From Fulvimarina manganoxydans (GTDB lineage Bacteria; Pseudomonadota; Alphaproteobacteria; Rhizobiales; Rhizobiaceae), in NCBI RefSeq assembly GCF_900176465.1, contig NZ_FWXR01000011.1, positions 82,594 through 146,593 of the forward strand: a stretch of DNA of 64,000 nt. Direction: 5' to 3'. Positions 8,584 through 16,512 of the stretch are shown piece after piece (the first letter of the stretch is position 1; the number at the start of each line of letters is the position of its first letter). Under the pieces are notes generated by a model, which saw only the letters and a program-made list of their open reading frames with translations, was not told the DNA's origin and made no database searches. The translations under genes and the position numbers were made by a program.

Positions 8584-9657
8584 TCACGCCTTTTGGGCGG
8601 CAGGCGCGTCGATGATCTCGAACTGGCTGTCAGGAATCCGCAACACATAATGGACGCCATCGGGTTCATGGGTCAGCTTGGCGCTGCCACCGACGGCATT
8701 GGGCACGATGCGCTCTAGGGTCGACGTGCCGAAGCGTGGGTCGCGGTCCGAGCGCACCCGCGGCCCTTCGCTTTCCTTCCAGTGGATCACGAGGTCCTGT
8801 CCGCCCTCGACCTCTTCGAAATCGGCATTGATCGAGATCTTGCCACCGGGCACGGACAGCGATCCGTAGGAGGCTGCATTCACCGCCAATTCGTGAAGGG
8901 CGAGGCCCACATGCAGGGATGCAGTTGGCGATAGATAGACACGTGCGACATCGGCCGCGATCTGCTGCATGCCATCCGGCGCATAGCGTTCGACCTGGAG
9001 GGCGATGAGATGGGCGAGATCGGCCCCGCGCCAGTCGGTGTCGGTCACGATGTCCTGGGAATAGGAGAGCGACTGAATGCGGCCCCGGAAACGGACCAGG
9101 AATTCGGGAACGGTGAGGGAATGGCGAGCGGTCTGACTGGCAAGACTTTGAATGATCGCAAGCAAATTTTTCGAACGATGGGACAATTCCCGAAGGAGCG
9201 TCTTCAGTGTCTCTTCGCGCCGCTTCTGCTCGGTGATTTCGACGGAGGTGCCGAGAATGCCGTCGACGACACCCTCTTCGCTCCGGTCCACGTCGAGACG
9301 AATGTCGTACCAGCGCACGGACCGCGCATTCTCGATCAGAAGTTCGAAGCGGACCGGCCGCTCGGTCTCCAGAACCTGACGTTTCATGGCAAGGCAGCGC
9401 GCCGCGGCCTGTCCTTCGAGAATGTCGGCGTCGATCGTGCCGTCGCCTGCGTTTGCCAGAAAGGACCCACCCGGATTGCAGACCCAGGAATAACGCAGGT
9501 CACGATCCTGCCGGAACACGGCCATATCCGTGTTCGCGACCGCTCTCATGACCTTCGTCGATACCATCAGACCACGCTTGAACTCATTGGCTCCGTTCGG
9601 ACGCATACGCGCCGCCACCGGGGAGGTGGCGGCATGCGACGTGCCCGCGGGCTCCAT
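8584..9657 (-). CDS. Soluble PAS-HWE histidine kinase, PhyK-type
   Basis: A 357-residue kinase without membrane segments. It has a PAS domain with PAC-like end at about 35-145, then an HWE/HisKA_2 module: H160 in RELSHRSKNLLAII, the HELAVNAASYG N-box, and the His-Trp-Glu signature in IHWKESEG. HWE kinases phosphorylate PhyR to start the general stress response. The ATG at 9657 lies 5 nt after the phyR stop, so the two are co-transcribed; a TTG at 9672 would overlap phyR. The PAS domain implies a cytoplasmic cue, which cannot be named from sequence. Confidence 0.88.
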   Translation of the reverse strand: MEPAGTSHAATSPVAARMRPNGANEFKRGLMVSTKVMRAVANTDMAVFRQDRDLRYSWVCNPGGSFLANAGDGTIDADILEGQAAARCLAMKRQVLETERPVRFELLIENARSVRWYDIRLDVDRSEEGVVDGILGTSVEITEQKRREETLKTLLRELSHRSKNLLAIIQSLASQTARHSLTVPEFLVRFRGRIQSLSYSQDIVTDTDWRGADLAHLIALQVERYAPDGMQQIAADVARVYLSPTASLHVGLALHELAVNAASYGSLSVPGGKISINADFEEVEGGQDLVIHWKESEGPRVRSDRDPRFGTSTLERIVPNAVGGSAKLTHEPDGVHYVLRIPDSQFEIIDAPAAQKA

Positions 9658-9661
9658 TGCC

Positions 9662-10456
9662 TCAGGCCGCAACCTTGCGGTCGCTCTCGAAGAACAAGGC
9701 CTGGCTGATCAAGGCCTTGACCATGTCCGGATTGAACGGCTTGGTGACCAGGAAGGTCGGCTCGGGCCGCTCGCCCGTCAAAAGCCGCTCCGGGAAGGCG
9801 GTAATGAAGATCACCGGCACCGAGACGTGGCTCAAAATGTCGTTGACCGCGTCGATACCGGAGCTGCCATCGGCGAGCTGGATATCTGCGAGCACCATGC
9901 CGGGCTGCTGCTTTTCGAAGAGGCTGATCGCCTCCTTATGAGTGCGGGCGACCCCCGTGACCGTATGGCCGAGACCCTCGACCATCTGCTCGATGTCCAT
10001 CGCGATCAGCGGTTCGTCCTCGATGATCATGATCTCGGTCGAGACCTGGCGACCGATATCGGCGCTAGCCTGACTGATCAGTTCGGAGAACTCGGTGTCG
10101 CTCTTGCCGAGGATCAGACTGGCTTCCTCGGTGGTGAAACCTTCCACCGCCACGAGAAGGAAGGCCTGACGCGGCAGGGGCGCGATCGCCTTCAGATTGC
10201 GCGAGGCCTTTTCTTCCCAGGCGCTCGTCGGAGCCTCTTCGTGAATGTTGACGTCCAGCGACTGCCAAAGCGACGAGAAGAGCTTATAGAGCGAGATACG
10301 CGGCGACTGGTCCTCGGGGAACAGTGACGGATCGGCGATCAGCGCTTCCAACACCGCCGCGACATAGGCGTCACCGCTCGCCTGAGAACCGGTAAGGGCC
10401 CGTGAATAGCGCCGAAGATAGGGAATATGCGGCGCTATGCGGGATGACATCGACAT
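9662..10456 (-). CDS. phyR: General stress response anti-anti-sigma regulator PhyR
   Basis: A 264-residue protein with an N-terminal sigma-like domain (1-135) that mimics an ECF sigma factor and a C-terminal receiver (140-264). The receiver has E146-D147-E148, phosphoacceptor D191 and K239 in TFLVTKPF, the FAT-GUY receiver variant that pairs with HWE kinases. When phosphorylated it sequesters NepR and frees EcfG. ATG 10456 has AGGGGAG 5 nt upstream. An in-frame extension to 10543 lacks a site. It is divergent from nepR-ecfG, the classical arrangement. Confidence 0.96.
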   Translation of the reverse strand: MSMSSRIAPHIPYLRRYSRALTGSQASGDAYVAAVLEALIADPSLFPEDQSPRISLYKLFSSLWQSLDVNIHEEAPTSAWEEKASRNLKAIAPLPRQAFLLVAVEGFTTEEASLILGKSDTEFSELISQASADIGRQVSTEIMIIEDEPLIAMDIEQMVEGLGHTVTGVARTHKEAISLFEKQQPGMVLADIQLADGSSGIDAVNDILSHVSVPVIFITAFPERLLTGERPEPTFLVTKPFNPDMVKALISQALFFESDRKVAA

Positions 10457-10544
10457 GAATACTCCCCTCGTGTCGATTTGTTGAAACCTAGGTCGGCGAA
10501 CAATGCGCGCCGGCCCGCTGAGTTCCCTCGAAACTGACTTCATG

Positions 10545-10569
10545 GGAACACAGTGCGATGTCGCTTGTT
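10545..10569 (+). promoter_or_regulatory. EcfG-type promoter upstream of nepR-ecfG
   Basis: GGAAC (10545-10549), a 17-nt spacer and GTT (10567-10569) match the EcfG consensus. This would make nepR-ecfG autoregulated, as in other alphaproteobacteria. No equally good motif was found for phyR on the opposite strand; the GTTCC at 10512-10516 has no GTT at the right distance. The 329-nt phyR-nepR gap holds no other recognisable feature. Confidence 0.65.
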
Positions 10570-10785
10570 ATGGGGATGAAAAGCCCGAAGTGAAGTGCCT
10601 CGGTCGGTTTCGTGAACGGTGCGTCAGGACTTCGGCCCCCGCGAAATCGGTCCAGTCTCAAGACATGCCAGACTTGAGACACGGCCCGGGTCGCTTAAGT
10701 ACTCCGACCGACGAGGCTCGCACGATGCCGGTCGGGACCTGGATGTCGTGAGCGAGATGACGTGGCGAGCCGAGATCGGAACACA

Positions 10786-11067
10786 ATGAAGTCTTCGACG
10801 AGACCCAATGACATGAAAGACGCGCCGGGACTGACCATGGACGATCGCGAAAAGGCGGGAAGCGAGCCTTCCTCCGGGCATCCGGAACAGAGCGATAAGG
10901 GCGACGAAATGACATTCGCACTGCCGAGCGCGATCGGCGATCGCCTTAAGGCCTATTACAACGATGTGGCGGCCGAGCCGGTCCCCGATCGGTTCCTGTC
11001 CCTTCTCGAGCGCCTGGATCAGGCCGAGAGCCGCAACGCAGACGTTCAGGACAAGGATGGCGAATGA
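10786..11067 (+). CDS. nepR: Anti-sigma factor NepR
   Basis: A 93-residue protein whose C-terminal half holds the NepR helix pair (IGDRLKAYYNDV, then PVPDRFLSLLERL). These helices clamp EcfG and are captured by the PhyR sigma-like domain. The N-terminal half is charged and probably disordered. Start choices are GTG 10762, ATG 10786 and ATGs further in; 10786 is taken, with a weak GGA upstream. The stop overlaps the ecfG start as ATGA, which ties anti-sigma and sigma synthesis together. Confidence 0.92.
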   Translation: MKSSTRPNDMKDAPGLTMDDREKAGSEPSSGHPEQSDKGDEMTFALPSAIGDRLKAYYNDVAAEPVPDRFLSLLERLDQAESRNADVQDKDGE

Positions 11068-11615
11068 CCACCGACAACGACTTCCGAAAGGAGCTGCTTG
11101 AGGTCATTCCGAACCTGCGTGCCTTCGCGGCCTCGCTTGCCGGCTCTTTCGACAGAGCCGACGATCTGGTTCAGGAGACGCTGGTCAAGGCCTGGGACAA
11201 GCAGCACACATTCCAGCCCGGCACCAATCTGAAGGCTTGGCTGTTCACGATCCTGCGCAACGAGTTCTATACCCAGATGCGCAAGAAGGGCCGAGAGGTT
11301 CAGGACGTCGACGGTGTCCATGCCATGCAGCTCGCCGGCCACCCGGAGCAGCAGGGCCATCTCGACCTGCAGGATTTTCGCAAGGCGCTCGACCGCCTTC
11401 CGGACGATCAGCGCGAGGCGTTGATCCTGATTGGAGCCTCTGGCTTTTCCTATGAGGAAGCAGCGGAAATCTGCCACTGCGCCGTCGGTACCATCAAGAG
11501 TCGCGTGTCGCGCGCCAGAACCCGGCTTGCCGAGCTTCTGCAGATTGACGGCGATGGCGAATATGGGCCGGACGCGATCTCCTCACAGATCATCGGCGTC
11601 GCGCCGGCTGCCTAA
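11064..11615 (+). CDS. ecfG: ECF sigma factor EcfG (general stress)
   Basis: A 183-residue ECF sigma factor of the EcfG group. Region 2 is at about 18-80, with DRADDLVQETLVKAW and TNLKAWLFTILRN. Region 4 is at about 110-165, with the helix-turn-helix around YEEAAEICHCAVGTIKSRVSRAR. It directs transcription from GGAAC-N16/17-GTT promoters, three of which are visible in this window. It is coupled to nepR by a 4-nt overlap. Confidence 0.95.
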   Translation: MTTDNDFRKELLEVIPNLRAFAASLAGSFDRADDLVQETLVKAWDKQHTFQPGTNLKAWLFTILRNEFYTQMRKKGREVQDVDGVHAMQLAGHPEQQGHLDLQDFRKALDRLPDDQREALILIGASGFSYEEAAEICHCAVGTIKSRVSRARTRLAELLQIDGDGEYGPDAISSQIIGVAPAA

Positions 11616-11676
11616 GCTGACAAAGGGGGTGCCTCAAGCGCGTTCCCCTTTGATCCATTTGCCTTCGAACTGTGAA

Positions 11677-11703
11677 AAAGCCTCGCTGACGCGGGGCTTT
11701 TTT
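11677..11703 (+). terminator. Intrinsic terminator after ecfG
   Basis: A 10-bp stem (AAAGCCTCGC, loop TGAC, GCGGGGCTTT, with one G-T pair) runs straight into a T-run ending at 11703. It lies about 60 nt after the ecfG stop and closes the nepR-ecfG transcript. Confidence 0.8.
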
Positions 11704-11788
11704 GCGTGGTCGGGTACTTGTCCGCCCTTGTCTCGGCGGCGGTTCGAACGAACTCGTTCTTCGGCGAGCGAATAGGCGGCCGGCGGCT

Positions 11789-11813
11789 GGAACATTCCGT
11801 CCTTTAGATGGTT
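11789..11813 (+). promoter_or_regulatory. EcfG-type promoter upstream of the DUF883-like gene
   Basis: GGAAC (11789-11793), 17-nt spacer, GTT (11811-11813). The position, 68 nt before the ATG at 11881 and after the ecfG terminator, suits a separate stress-induced transcript that includes at least the next two genes. Confidence 0.65.
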
Positions 11814-11880
11814 TCGTTCGCAAGCGCCGCACGTGCTTCGAGCGGCGATGAAGATCACACGAGAATCGAAAGGTTGCGAT

Positions 11881-12255
11881 ATGGCATCGGACACGACCCC
11901 GCACCCCCAGGGCACGTCGACCACCGGCGGGACGATGGGCGCCGGACCCGGCACGCATGCGGGACAGAGCGATCGCGAACAGCTGGAAGCGCAGATCGCC
12001 AAGCTTCGTGAGGATGTGTCGGGCATCACCGACTCGCTCAAGCAGATGGCGACGCATCGTGCCGAAGGCGCCCGCGGCCAGGCCTATGCCCTGCGCGACG
12101 ACGTGAAGGCCCAGGGCGAGCGCTATCTGCGCCAAGCCCAGGATGCTGCTTCCGACCTGGAAGAGCAGATGAGCGATCGCATTCGCGACGAGCCGATCAA
12201 GAGCGTGCTGATCGCGGCTGCGGTCGGATATCTCTACGCTCGCCTGTTCCGCTGA
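11881..12255 (+). CDS. DUF883/ElaB-YqjD-like membrane-anchored stress protein
   Basis: A 124-residue protein. A Gly/Thr-rich N-terminus of about 35 residues is followed by an amphipathic coiled coil (about 38-105, EQLEAQIAKLREDVSG onward). It ends in a single C-terminal hydrophobic segment (SVLIAAAVGYLYARLFR). This matches ElaB/YqjD-type tail-anchored inner-membrane proteins, some of which bind ribosomes in stationary phase. ATG 11881 has GAAAGG upstream; a longer reading from 11833 would start inside the leader. An EcfG-type promoter precedes it. Confidence 0.8.
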   Translation: MASDTTPHPQGTSTTGGTMGAGPGTHAGQSDREQLEAQIAKLREDVSGITDSLKQMATHRAEGARGQAYALRDDVKAQGERYLRQAQDAASDLEEQMSDRIRDEPIKSVLIAAAVGYLYARLFR

Positions 12256-12261
12256 TCGCCC

Positions 12262-12696
12262 ATGTGGTTCCTTGTAACCAAGCTGATCCAGGGCGAGCTC
12301 GGGATTTATCTCGCCCGCATGAAGCGCCTGGCGATCCTTTACGCGGTGATGGTGGTCTTCGCGCTCCTACTGGTGGCTTTCCTGATCACGGCGCTTTTCG
12401 TCGTGGTGTCGGCCGAGATGGGCGCTTTGGCAGCGGCGTTGACGATGGCGGGCGTGTGCTTGGGTGTCATTGTCCTGATTTGGATCGCGACCATCGTCGT
12501 GCGCCGCAAACCGGCCAAACGGGCTGAAGATCGGATGAAACGCGATATCGCCTCCATCGCCGGCGTTTCGGCTCTGTCGAACGCACCGCAGCTGTTGCGG
12601 GCGGTCAAGCGGCGCAGGTCGCTGATGCTGATCCCGCTTCTTGCCGGCCTCGGTTATGGCGCATGGGTCGCTATCAAAGGCGACGACGAGTTCTGA
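12262..12696 (+). CDS. Small inner-membrane protein, YqjE/phage-holin-family like
   Basis: A 144-residue membrane protein with two transmembrane helices at about 25-50 and 55-80. A basic cytoplasmic stretch follows, then a further hydrophobic segment near the C-terminus (LMLIPLLAGLGYGAWVA). It starts 6 nt after the DUF883-like gene. The pair resembles E. coli yqjD-yqjE. The likely role is as a membrane partner of the preceding coiled-coil protein. Confidence 0.72.
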   Translation: MWFLVTKLIQGELGIYLARMKRLAILYAVMVVFALLLVAFLITALFVVVSAEMGALAAALTMAGVCLGVIVLIWIATIVVRRKPAKRAEDRMKRDIASIAGVSALSNAPQLLRAVKRRRSLMLIPLLAGLGYGAWVAIKGDDEF

Positions 12697-12820
12697 GGCA
12701 TTCGGGGCGGGCCGCCTCAAACATGTGGCGTCTGATTCTAGGCCTTTCACGGGCTGGCCTTTCGAGGTCCGCCCGAAGCCTCAGGGCATTCAAACACAAC
12801 AAAATGTCGGAGGACACGTC

Positions 12821-13267
12821 ATGAGCGATGTCAAAGTCGACTATGAGACCTGGATGCTGATCGCCGATGGCGAGAAGGCCTTGTTTTTGAAGAATCTCGG
12901 CGATGCCGAACTGCCCAATTTCGAGGTGCAGCGCGTCGAGGAGCACGACAATCCGAGCGACCGTGAGCAGAGCGCGAACCGACCCGGCCGCCTCTCCGAT
13001 GGTGGGGTGAACCATCGATCGGCTGTGGAAGATACCGATTTCCACCAGCTGGAAAAGGAGCGTTTCGCCGCCGAACTCTCCGACATCCTCTATAAGATGG
13101 CCCATAAGAAGCGCTTCGAACGGATCGTGCTCGTCGCCCCGGCCAAGACGCTGGGCGAGTTGCGCGACCAACTCCACAAGGAGGTCAAGGACCGCGTGGT
13201 CGGCGAGATTTCCAAGGATCTGACCAATCATCCGATCGATCAGATCGAGAAGGCGATGGTTGCCTGA
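12821..13267 (+). CDS. Host-attachment/BaeRF-family protein
   Basis: A 148-residue protein of the host attachment (BaeRF, archaeal release-factor-like) family. It begins with the usual WMLIADGEKALFLKN strand and ends with an eRF1-like half (FERIVLVAPAKTLGELRDQL). It includes the RFAAELSDILYK helix. The family is common in alphaproteobacterial stress clusters and its biochemical role is not settled. GGAGG lies 9 nt before the ATG. Confidence 0.8.
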   Translation: MSDVKVDYETWMLIADGEKALFLKNLGDAELPNFEVQRVEEHDNPSDREQSANRPGRLSDGGVNHRSAVEDTDFHQLEKERFAAELSDILYKMAHKKRFERIVLVAPAKTLGELRDQLHKEVKDRVVGEISKDLTNHPIDQIEKAMVA

Positions 13268-13435
13268 AACTCGGCGCCGCATCGCGCACCCACTGGTTCT
13301 CCGCCATTCGCGTTAGGATGGCGATCCGGGCGCTCGGTCTTTGATTGTATTGTGCCGATTTTTTGCAAGGGGCGTGCCGACGGGCGCGCCCCGGTCGTTT
13401 GTTTTTGAAAGAGACGGGAAAGGTCACTCGCCTCC

Positions 13436-13672
13436 ATGTCCGATTTCGATCCGAAAGAGACTCGTCAGGGCAGCAAGGGGACGCCAATCCTTCTGATCCT
13501 GATCGTCGCCTTGGCGCTCTGTGCCGTCGTCTTTATCGGTCTTGGCATCTATGGCTGGCTATCGCCCGATCCCGAGAGCGCACTCGATATGTCGTCGCCG
13601 GCCCCTGCGATCGAGGCGTCCGGTGAACCGGATGGCCCGGTCGAGCCCGGTGAGCCCGCGACAGCTCAATAA
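13436..13672 (+). CDS. Small single-pass membrane protein
   Basis: A 78-residue protein with a polar N-terminus, one strong transmembrane helix (about 17-42) and an acidic, Pro-rich C-terminal tail. The family is not recognised. It has only a weak AAAGG site. It is kept because of its clear membrane topology and its place among stress genes. Confidence 0.55.
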   Translation: MSDFDPKETRQGSKGTPILLILIVALALCAVVFIGLGIYGWLSPDPESALDMSSPAPAIEASGEPDGPVEPGEPATAQ

Positions 13673-13764
13673 TTGGCTTTGAGCAGCGGCGTTCGTCCTC
13701 CTCAACGAGGCAACTCTTCTGCGCTGACGCCGTTGTGCTCTGCAAGAGAACTAAGGAGTCCGTC

Positions 13765-14163
13765 ATGTCCGACCGCCCGACCCCTCATCAGGCCGATATC
13801 CTTCCCGTCGATCAGGCGGTGGGTGGCGATGCCGACAGCCCCGGCATCGCGCAGCCGGTGACCCAGGACGAGATCGACGATATTTTGAACGATCAGACGA
13901 TGCCGATCGAGGAGCGTCAGATGCGCCTCGAAGACATCCGCAACCGGCTGGGTGTTCGTGACAGCGCCGATCGAGGCTCCGATATGTCGGCGCTCGAATA
14001 TCAGATCGACGAAGCGCTCAATCTCCTGGCGGACGGTGGCCATGTCTATGGAACGCTGGAAGGGGCGGGCATCGACCCGTCGGAGCGAGCCGATACACGC
14101 TCACCCGACGATGACGAGAGCCTAGGCGCCCCCGATGCCGTCGGCGGGCGCGAGCCGCGTTGA
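13765..14163 (+). CDS. Hypothetical acidic protein
   Basis: A 132-residue acidic, hydrophilic protein with a central helical segment (TQDEIDDILNDQ, EERQMRLEDIRNRLG) and a disordered Asp-rich tail. No family was recognised. The ATG at 13765 has AAGGAG upstream. It lies between two stress-type genes and 39 nt before the next, so co-transcription is likely. Confidence 0.65.
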   Translation: MSDRPTPHQADILPVDQAVGGDADSPGIAQPVTQDEIDDILNDQTMPIEERQMRLEDIRNRLGVRDSADRGSDMSALEYQIDEALNLLADGGHVYGTLEGAGIDPSERADTRSPDDDESLGAPDAVGGREPR

Positions 14164-14201
14164 GGTGTCCGCCCGGACGATCTGGCAAAAGGAGCGATCC
14201 G

Positions 14202-14477
14202 ATGGCCCGCAAAGACAATGAAGACAATCCAAGCCTGAAGAATCCTGACCTCTACGAGGATTTACGCGATCAGGGTTATTCGAAGTCGAAATCGGCGGCG
14301 ATTTCGAACGCGCAGGCTAATGAGAATATGCACCCGTCCAAGAAAGGTGGGAAGAGTCCAACCTATGAGAAATGGACGAAGGACGAACTCTACGACCGCG
14401 CCCAGGAGTTGGACATCGAGGGCCGGTCGGGCATGACGAAAGACGAACTGATCGGGGCTCTTCGCAAAGGTCAGTGA
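14202..14477 (+). CDS. Rho-N/SAP-like small stress protein
   Basis: A 91-residue basic protein. The N-terminal half has a Lys/Ser/Asn-rich pattern typical of plasmid-stabilisation-like DUF7218 proteins (QGYSKSKSAAISNAQ). The C-terminal half is a Rho N-terminal-like helix-extended-helix repeat (WTKDELYDRAQELDI, then MTKDELIGALRKG). Rho-N modules bind nucleic acid. AAAAGGAG lies 8 nt before the ATG. It ends the stress block and is followed by a terminator. Confidence 0.72.
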   Translation: MARKDNEDNPSLKNPDLYEDLRDQGYSKSKSAAISNAQANENMHPSKKGGKSPTYEKWTKDELYDRAQELDIEGRSGMTKDELIGALRKGQ

Positions 14478-14484
14478 TCGTGAG

Positions 14485-14515
14485 ATGGCGGGTGCGATAG
14501 GTGCTCGCCATTTTT
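14485..14515 (+). terminator. Intrinsic terminator after the Rho-N-like gene
   Basis: ATGGCGGGT pairs with GTGCTCGCCAT (wobble pairs included) around a short loop and is followed by TTTTT at 14511-14515. Confidence 0.7.
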
Positions 14516-14843
14516 GCGTCCACCAAACGGTTGATCTTCCATTGTCCGAATCGCCGAGATGAGGCGCGATGACCGGTGGGTGCCGCGCCGGTTTCGAGGC
14601 TGCCTTCATGCGCCCGGCGATTAAACTGATCAGCTCTCGATAATGCTGAACGCATAGCGGCCAGCGCGTCATGCTTGGATAGATCATGTGCGCAAAATAC
14701 CGCACTGATAGGATTTTGGTTGTAATTTTTTCAATTCCGACTGCAATCTGTCTTGCATCTTGGACGGATTCCGATCTCCTATAGCTCGATTTCATCGATC
14801 GCTTCATTTCAGATCGATCGAAATTCTCTATGGGAGGATGAGC
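14516..14843. other. Leader region of the OFA transporter operon
   Basis: About 330 nt with locally raised A+T (around 14690-14830) and no supported gene. It presumably carries the transporter promoter. No named regulatory motif or riboswitch was recognised. Confidence 0.4.
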
Positions 14844-16214
14844 ATGTCTACGGCAACAACGGCCGGCAGCGGGTCGTCGGGCTGGCTTTCACGCGAGCGC
14901 ACGATCGCCAAGCCGGGATTCAATCGGTGGATGGTCCCGCCTGCAGCCCTCTGCGTGCATCTGTGCATCGGCCAGGTCTACGCCTTTTCGGTCTTCAACA
15001 AGCCGATGTCGCTTCTGATCGGCGGCGACCAGCCGGCCCCGGCCGATTGGTCGATCCCGGCGCTCGGCTGGATCTTCTCGATCGCCATCGTCTTTCTCGG
15101 CCTCGCCGCGGCCTTTGGCGGAGCATGGGTGGAAAAGGTCGGTCCGCGCAAGACCATGGCGACGGCGGCACTGCTCTTCGGCGGTGGCTTTATCGTCGCT
15201 GGCTTCGGAATTGCGACGCACCAGCTTTGGCTCGTCTATCTCGGCTATGGCGTTCTGGGCGGCTGCGGCCTCGGCCTTGGCTATATCTCGCCGGTGAAGA
15301 CGCTGATGACCTGGTTTCCCGACCGTCCCGGCATGGCGACGGGCATGGCGATCATGGGCTTTGGCGGCGGCGCCTTCATCGCATCGCCGCTGTCGGTCTT
15401 CCTGATGAATCAGGTGGGTGTCGCTGGCGCCTTCTTCGTCCTCGGCGTCATCTATTTCATCTATATGATGGTCGGCGCGACGATCGTTCGCACGCCGGCC
15501 AAGGGCTGGGCGCCGAAGGGCTATGTCGCCCCGACCAAGTCGAAAGGCCTTGTCACTAGCGCCAATGTCCATGTGGACGAGGCCTTGAAGACCAAGCAGT
15601 TCTGGCTGCTCTGGGGCGTTCTCTGCCTCAATGTGACCGCCGGCATCGGCGTTCTCGGACAGGCCTCGCTGATGAGCCAGGAGATGTTTCCGGGCGTCAT
15701 CACGGCGGCGGCGGCGGCCGGTTTCGTCGGGCTTTTGAGTCTCTTCAATATGCTCGGCCGCTTCTTCTGGGCCTCGACCTCCGACTATATCGGGCGCAAG
15801 ACGACCTATATGATCTTCTTTGCCCTCGGCATCGCGCTCTATGCCGCTGTTCCCTTCGCCGGTCAGATCGGCTCGGTCGCGCTCTTCGTTCTCTTCTATG
15901 CCGTGATCCTGTCCATGTATGGCGGCGGCTTTGCCACCATTCCGGCCTATCTGAAGGATGTCTTCGGCACGCGCTATGTGGGCGCCATCCACGGCCGCCT
16001 TCTCACCGCCTGGTCGGTCGCGGGCGTCCTCGGACCGGTGCTCGTCAATTATATCCGCGAATATCAGATCGCCTCGGGCGTGCCGAAGGCCGAGGCCTAT
16101 ACCGTCACCATGTATATCATGGCCGGACTGCTCGCGGTTGGTCTCGTCCTCAATCTGATGATGACGCCGGTCGATGAGAAGCATCATCTGGCCGCCGAAC
16201 CGGCGACGGCCTAA
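14844..16214 (+). CDS. OFA-family MFS transporter (oxalate/formate antiporter type)
   Basis: A 456-residue transporter with twelve predicted transmembrane helices. It carries OFA-type signatures: LCIGQVYAFSVF in helix 1, GLGLGYISPVKTLMTWFPDR between helices 4 and 5, and GPVLVNYIRE near helix 11. OFA members exchange oxalate and formate or carry related small carboxylates. ATG 14844 is chosen because GGGAGG at 14832-14837 gives 6-nt spacing; the ATG at 14838 would touch it. The next gene is the small partner subunit, and the substrate cannot be fixed from sequence. Confidence 0.88.
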   Translation: MSTATTAGSGSSGWLSRERTIAKPGFNRWMVPPAALCVHLCIGQVYAFSVFNKPMSLLIGGDQPAPADWSIPALGWIFSIAIVFLGLAAAFGGAWVEKVGPRKTMATAALLFGGGFIVAGFGIATHQLWLVYLGYGVLGGCGLGLGYISPVKTLMTWFPDRPGMATGMAIMGFGGGAFIASPLSVFLMNQVGVAGAFFVLGVIYFIYMMVGATIVRTPAKGWAPKGYVAPTKSKGLVTSANVHVDEALKTKQFWLLWGVLCLNVTAGIGVLGQASLMSQEMFPGVITAAAAAGFVGLLSLFNMLGRFFWASTSDYIGRKTTYMIFFALGIALYAAVPFAGQIGSVALFVLFYAVILSMYGGGFATIPAYLKDVFGTRYVGAIHGRLLTAWSVAGVLGPVLVNYIREYQIASGVPKAEAYTVTMYIMAGLLAVGLVLNLMMTPVDEKHHLAAEPATA

Positions 16215-16237
16215 GCGAAAAGAGGAGGAAGAACTCG

Positions 16238-16369
16238 ATGGCTCAGAACGAATCCACGACCACCACCGGTTCGGCCAAGCTCTATCTTGCTTGGGCCTTT
16301 GTGGGGGTTCCCCTGGCTTGGGGCGTCGTCATGACGCTGATCAAGGCGATGGATCTCTTTGCCGGATGA
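16238..16369 (+). CDS. Small partner subunit of the OFA-family transporter
   Basis: A 43-residue protein with one transmembrane helix (LYLAWAFVGVPLAWGVVMTL). Very short single-pass proteins of this kind are regularly encoded next to OFA transporters and are annotated as MFS transporter small subunits. The ribosome-binding site AGAGGAGGA lies at 16220-16228. It starts 23 nt after the transporter stop. An intrinsic terminator follows at 16438. Confidence 0.82.
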   Translation: MAQNESTTTTGSAKLYLAWAFVGVPLAWGVVMTLIKAMDLFAG

Positions 16370-16437
16370 CGAGATGATCGGCGAGCATGGCTCGGTCTAT
16401 GCTTGCCCGCAGCTTCGGTTCTTGAAGCGATGACACG

Positions 16438-16474
16438 GCCCGCATGGTTTTCATCCATGCGGGCTTCTTGTTCT
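16438..16474 (+). terminator. Intrinsic terminator after the OFA operon
   Basis: GCCCGCATGG (16438-16447) pairs perfectly with CCATGCGGGC (16455-16464) around a 7-nt loop, followed by TTCTTGTTCT. It separates the transporter operon from the LysR gene. Confidence 0.75.
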
Positions 16475-16512
16475 ATGGTTGTTCGGTATCGCGTCTCATG
16501 AAAGGCCGTCTC

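Noticed and set aside
8064..8669. Several 70-140 codon frames on both strands in the gap before the HWE kinase
   Set aside because: Low-complexity Arg/Ser/Pro content, poor start sites and no family signal.
10778..10782. Second GGAAC just before nepR
   Set aside because: No GTT at the required distance, and it would place the start inside the coding region.
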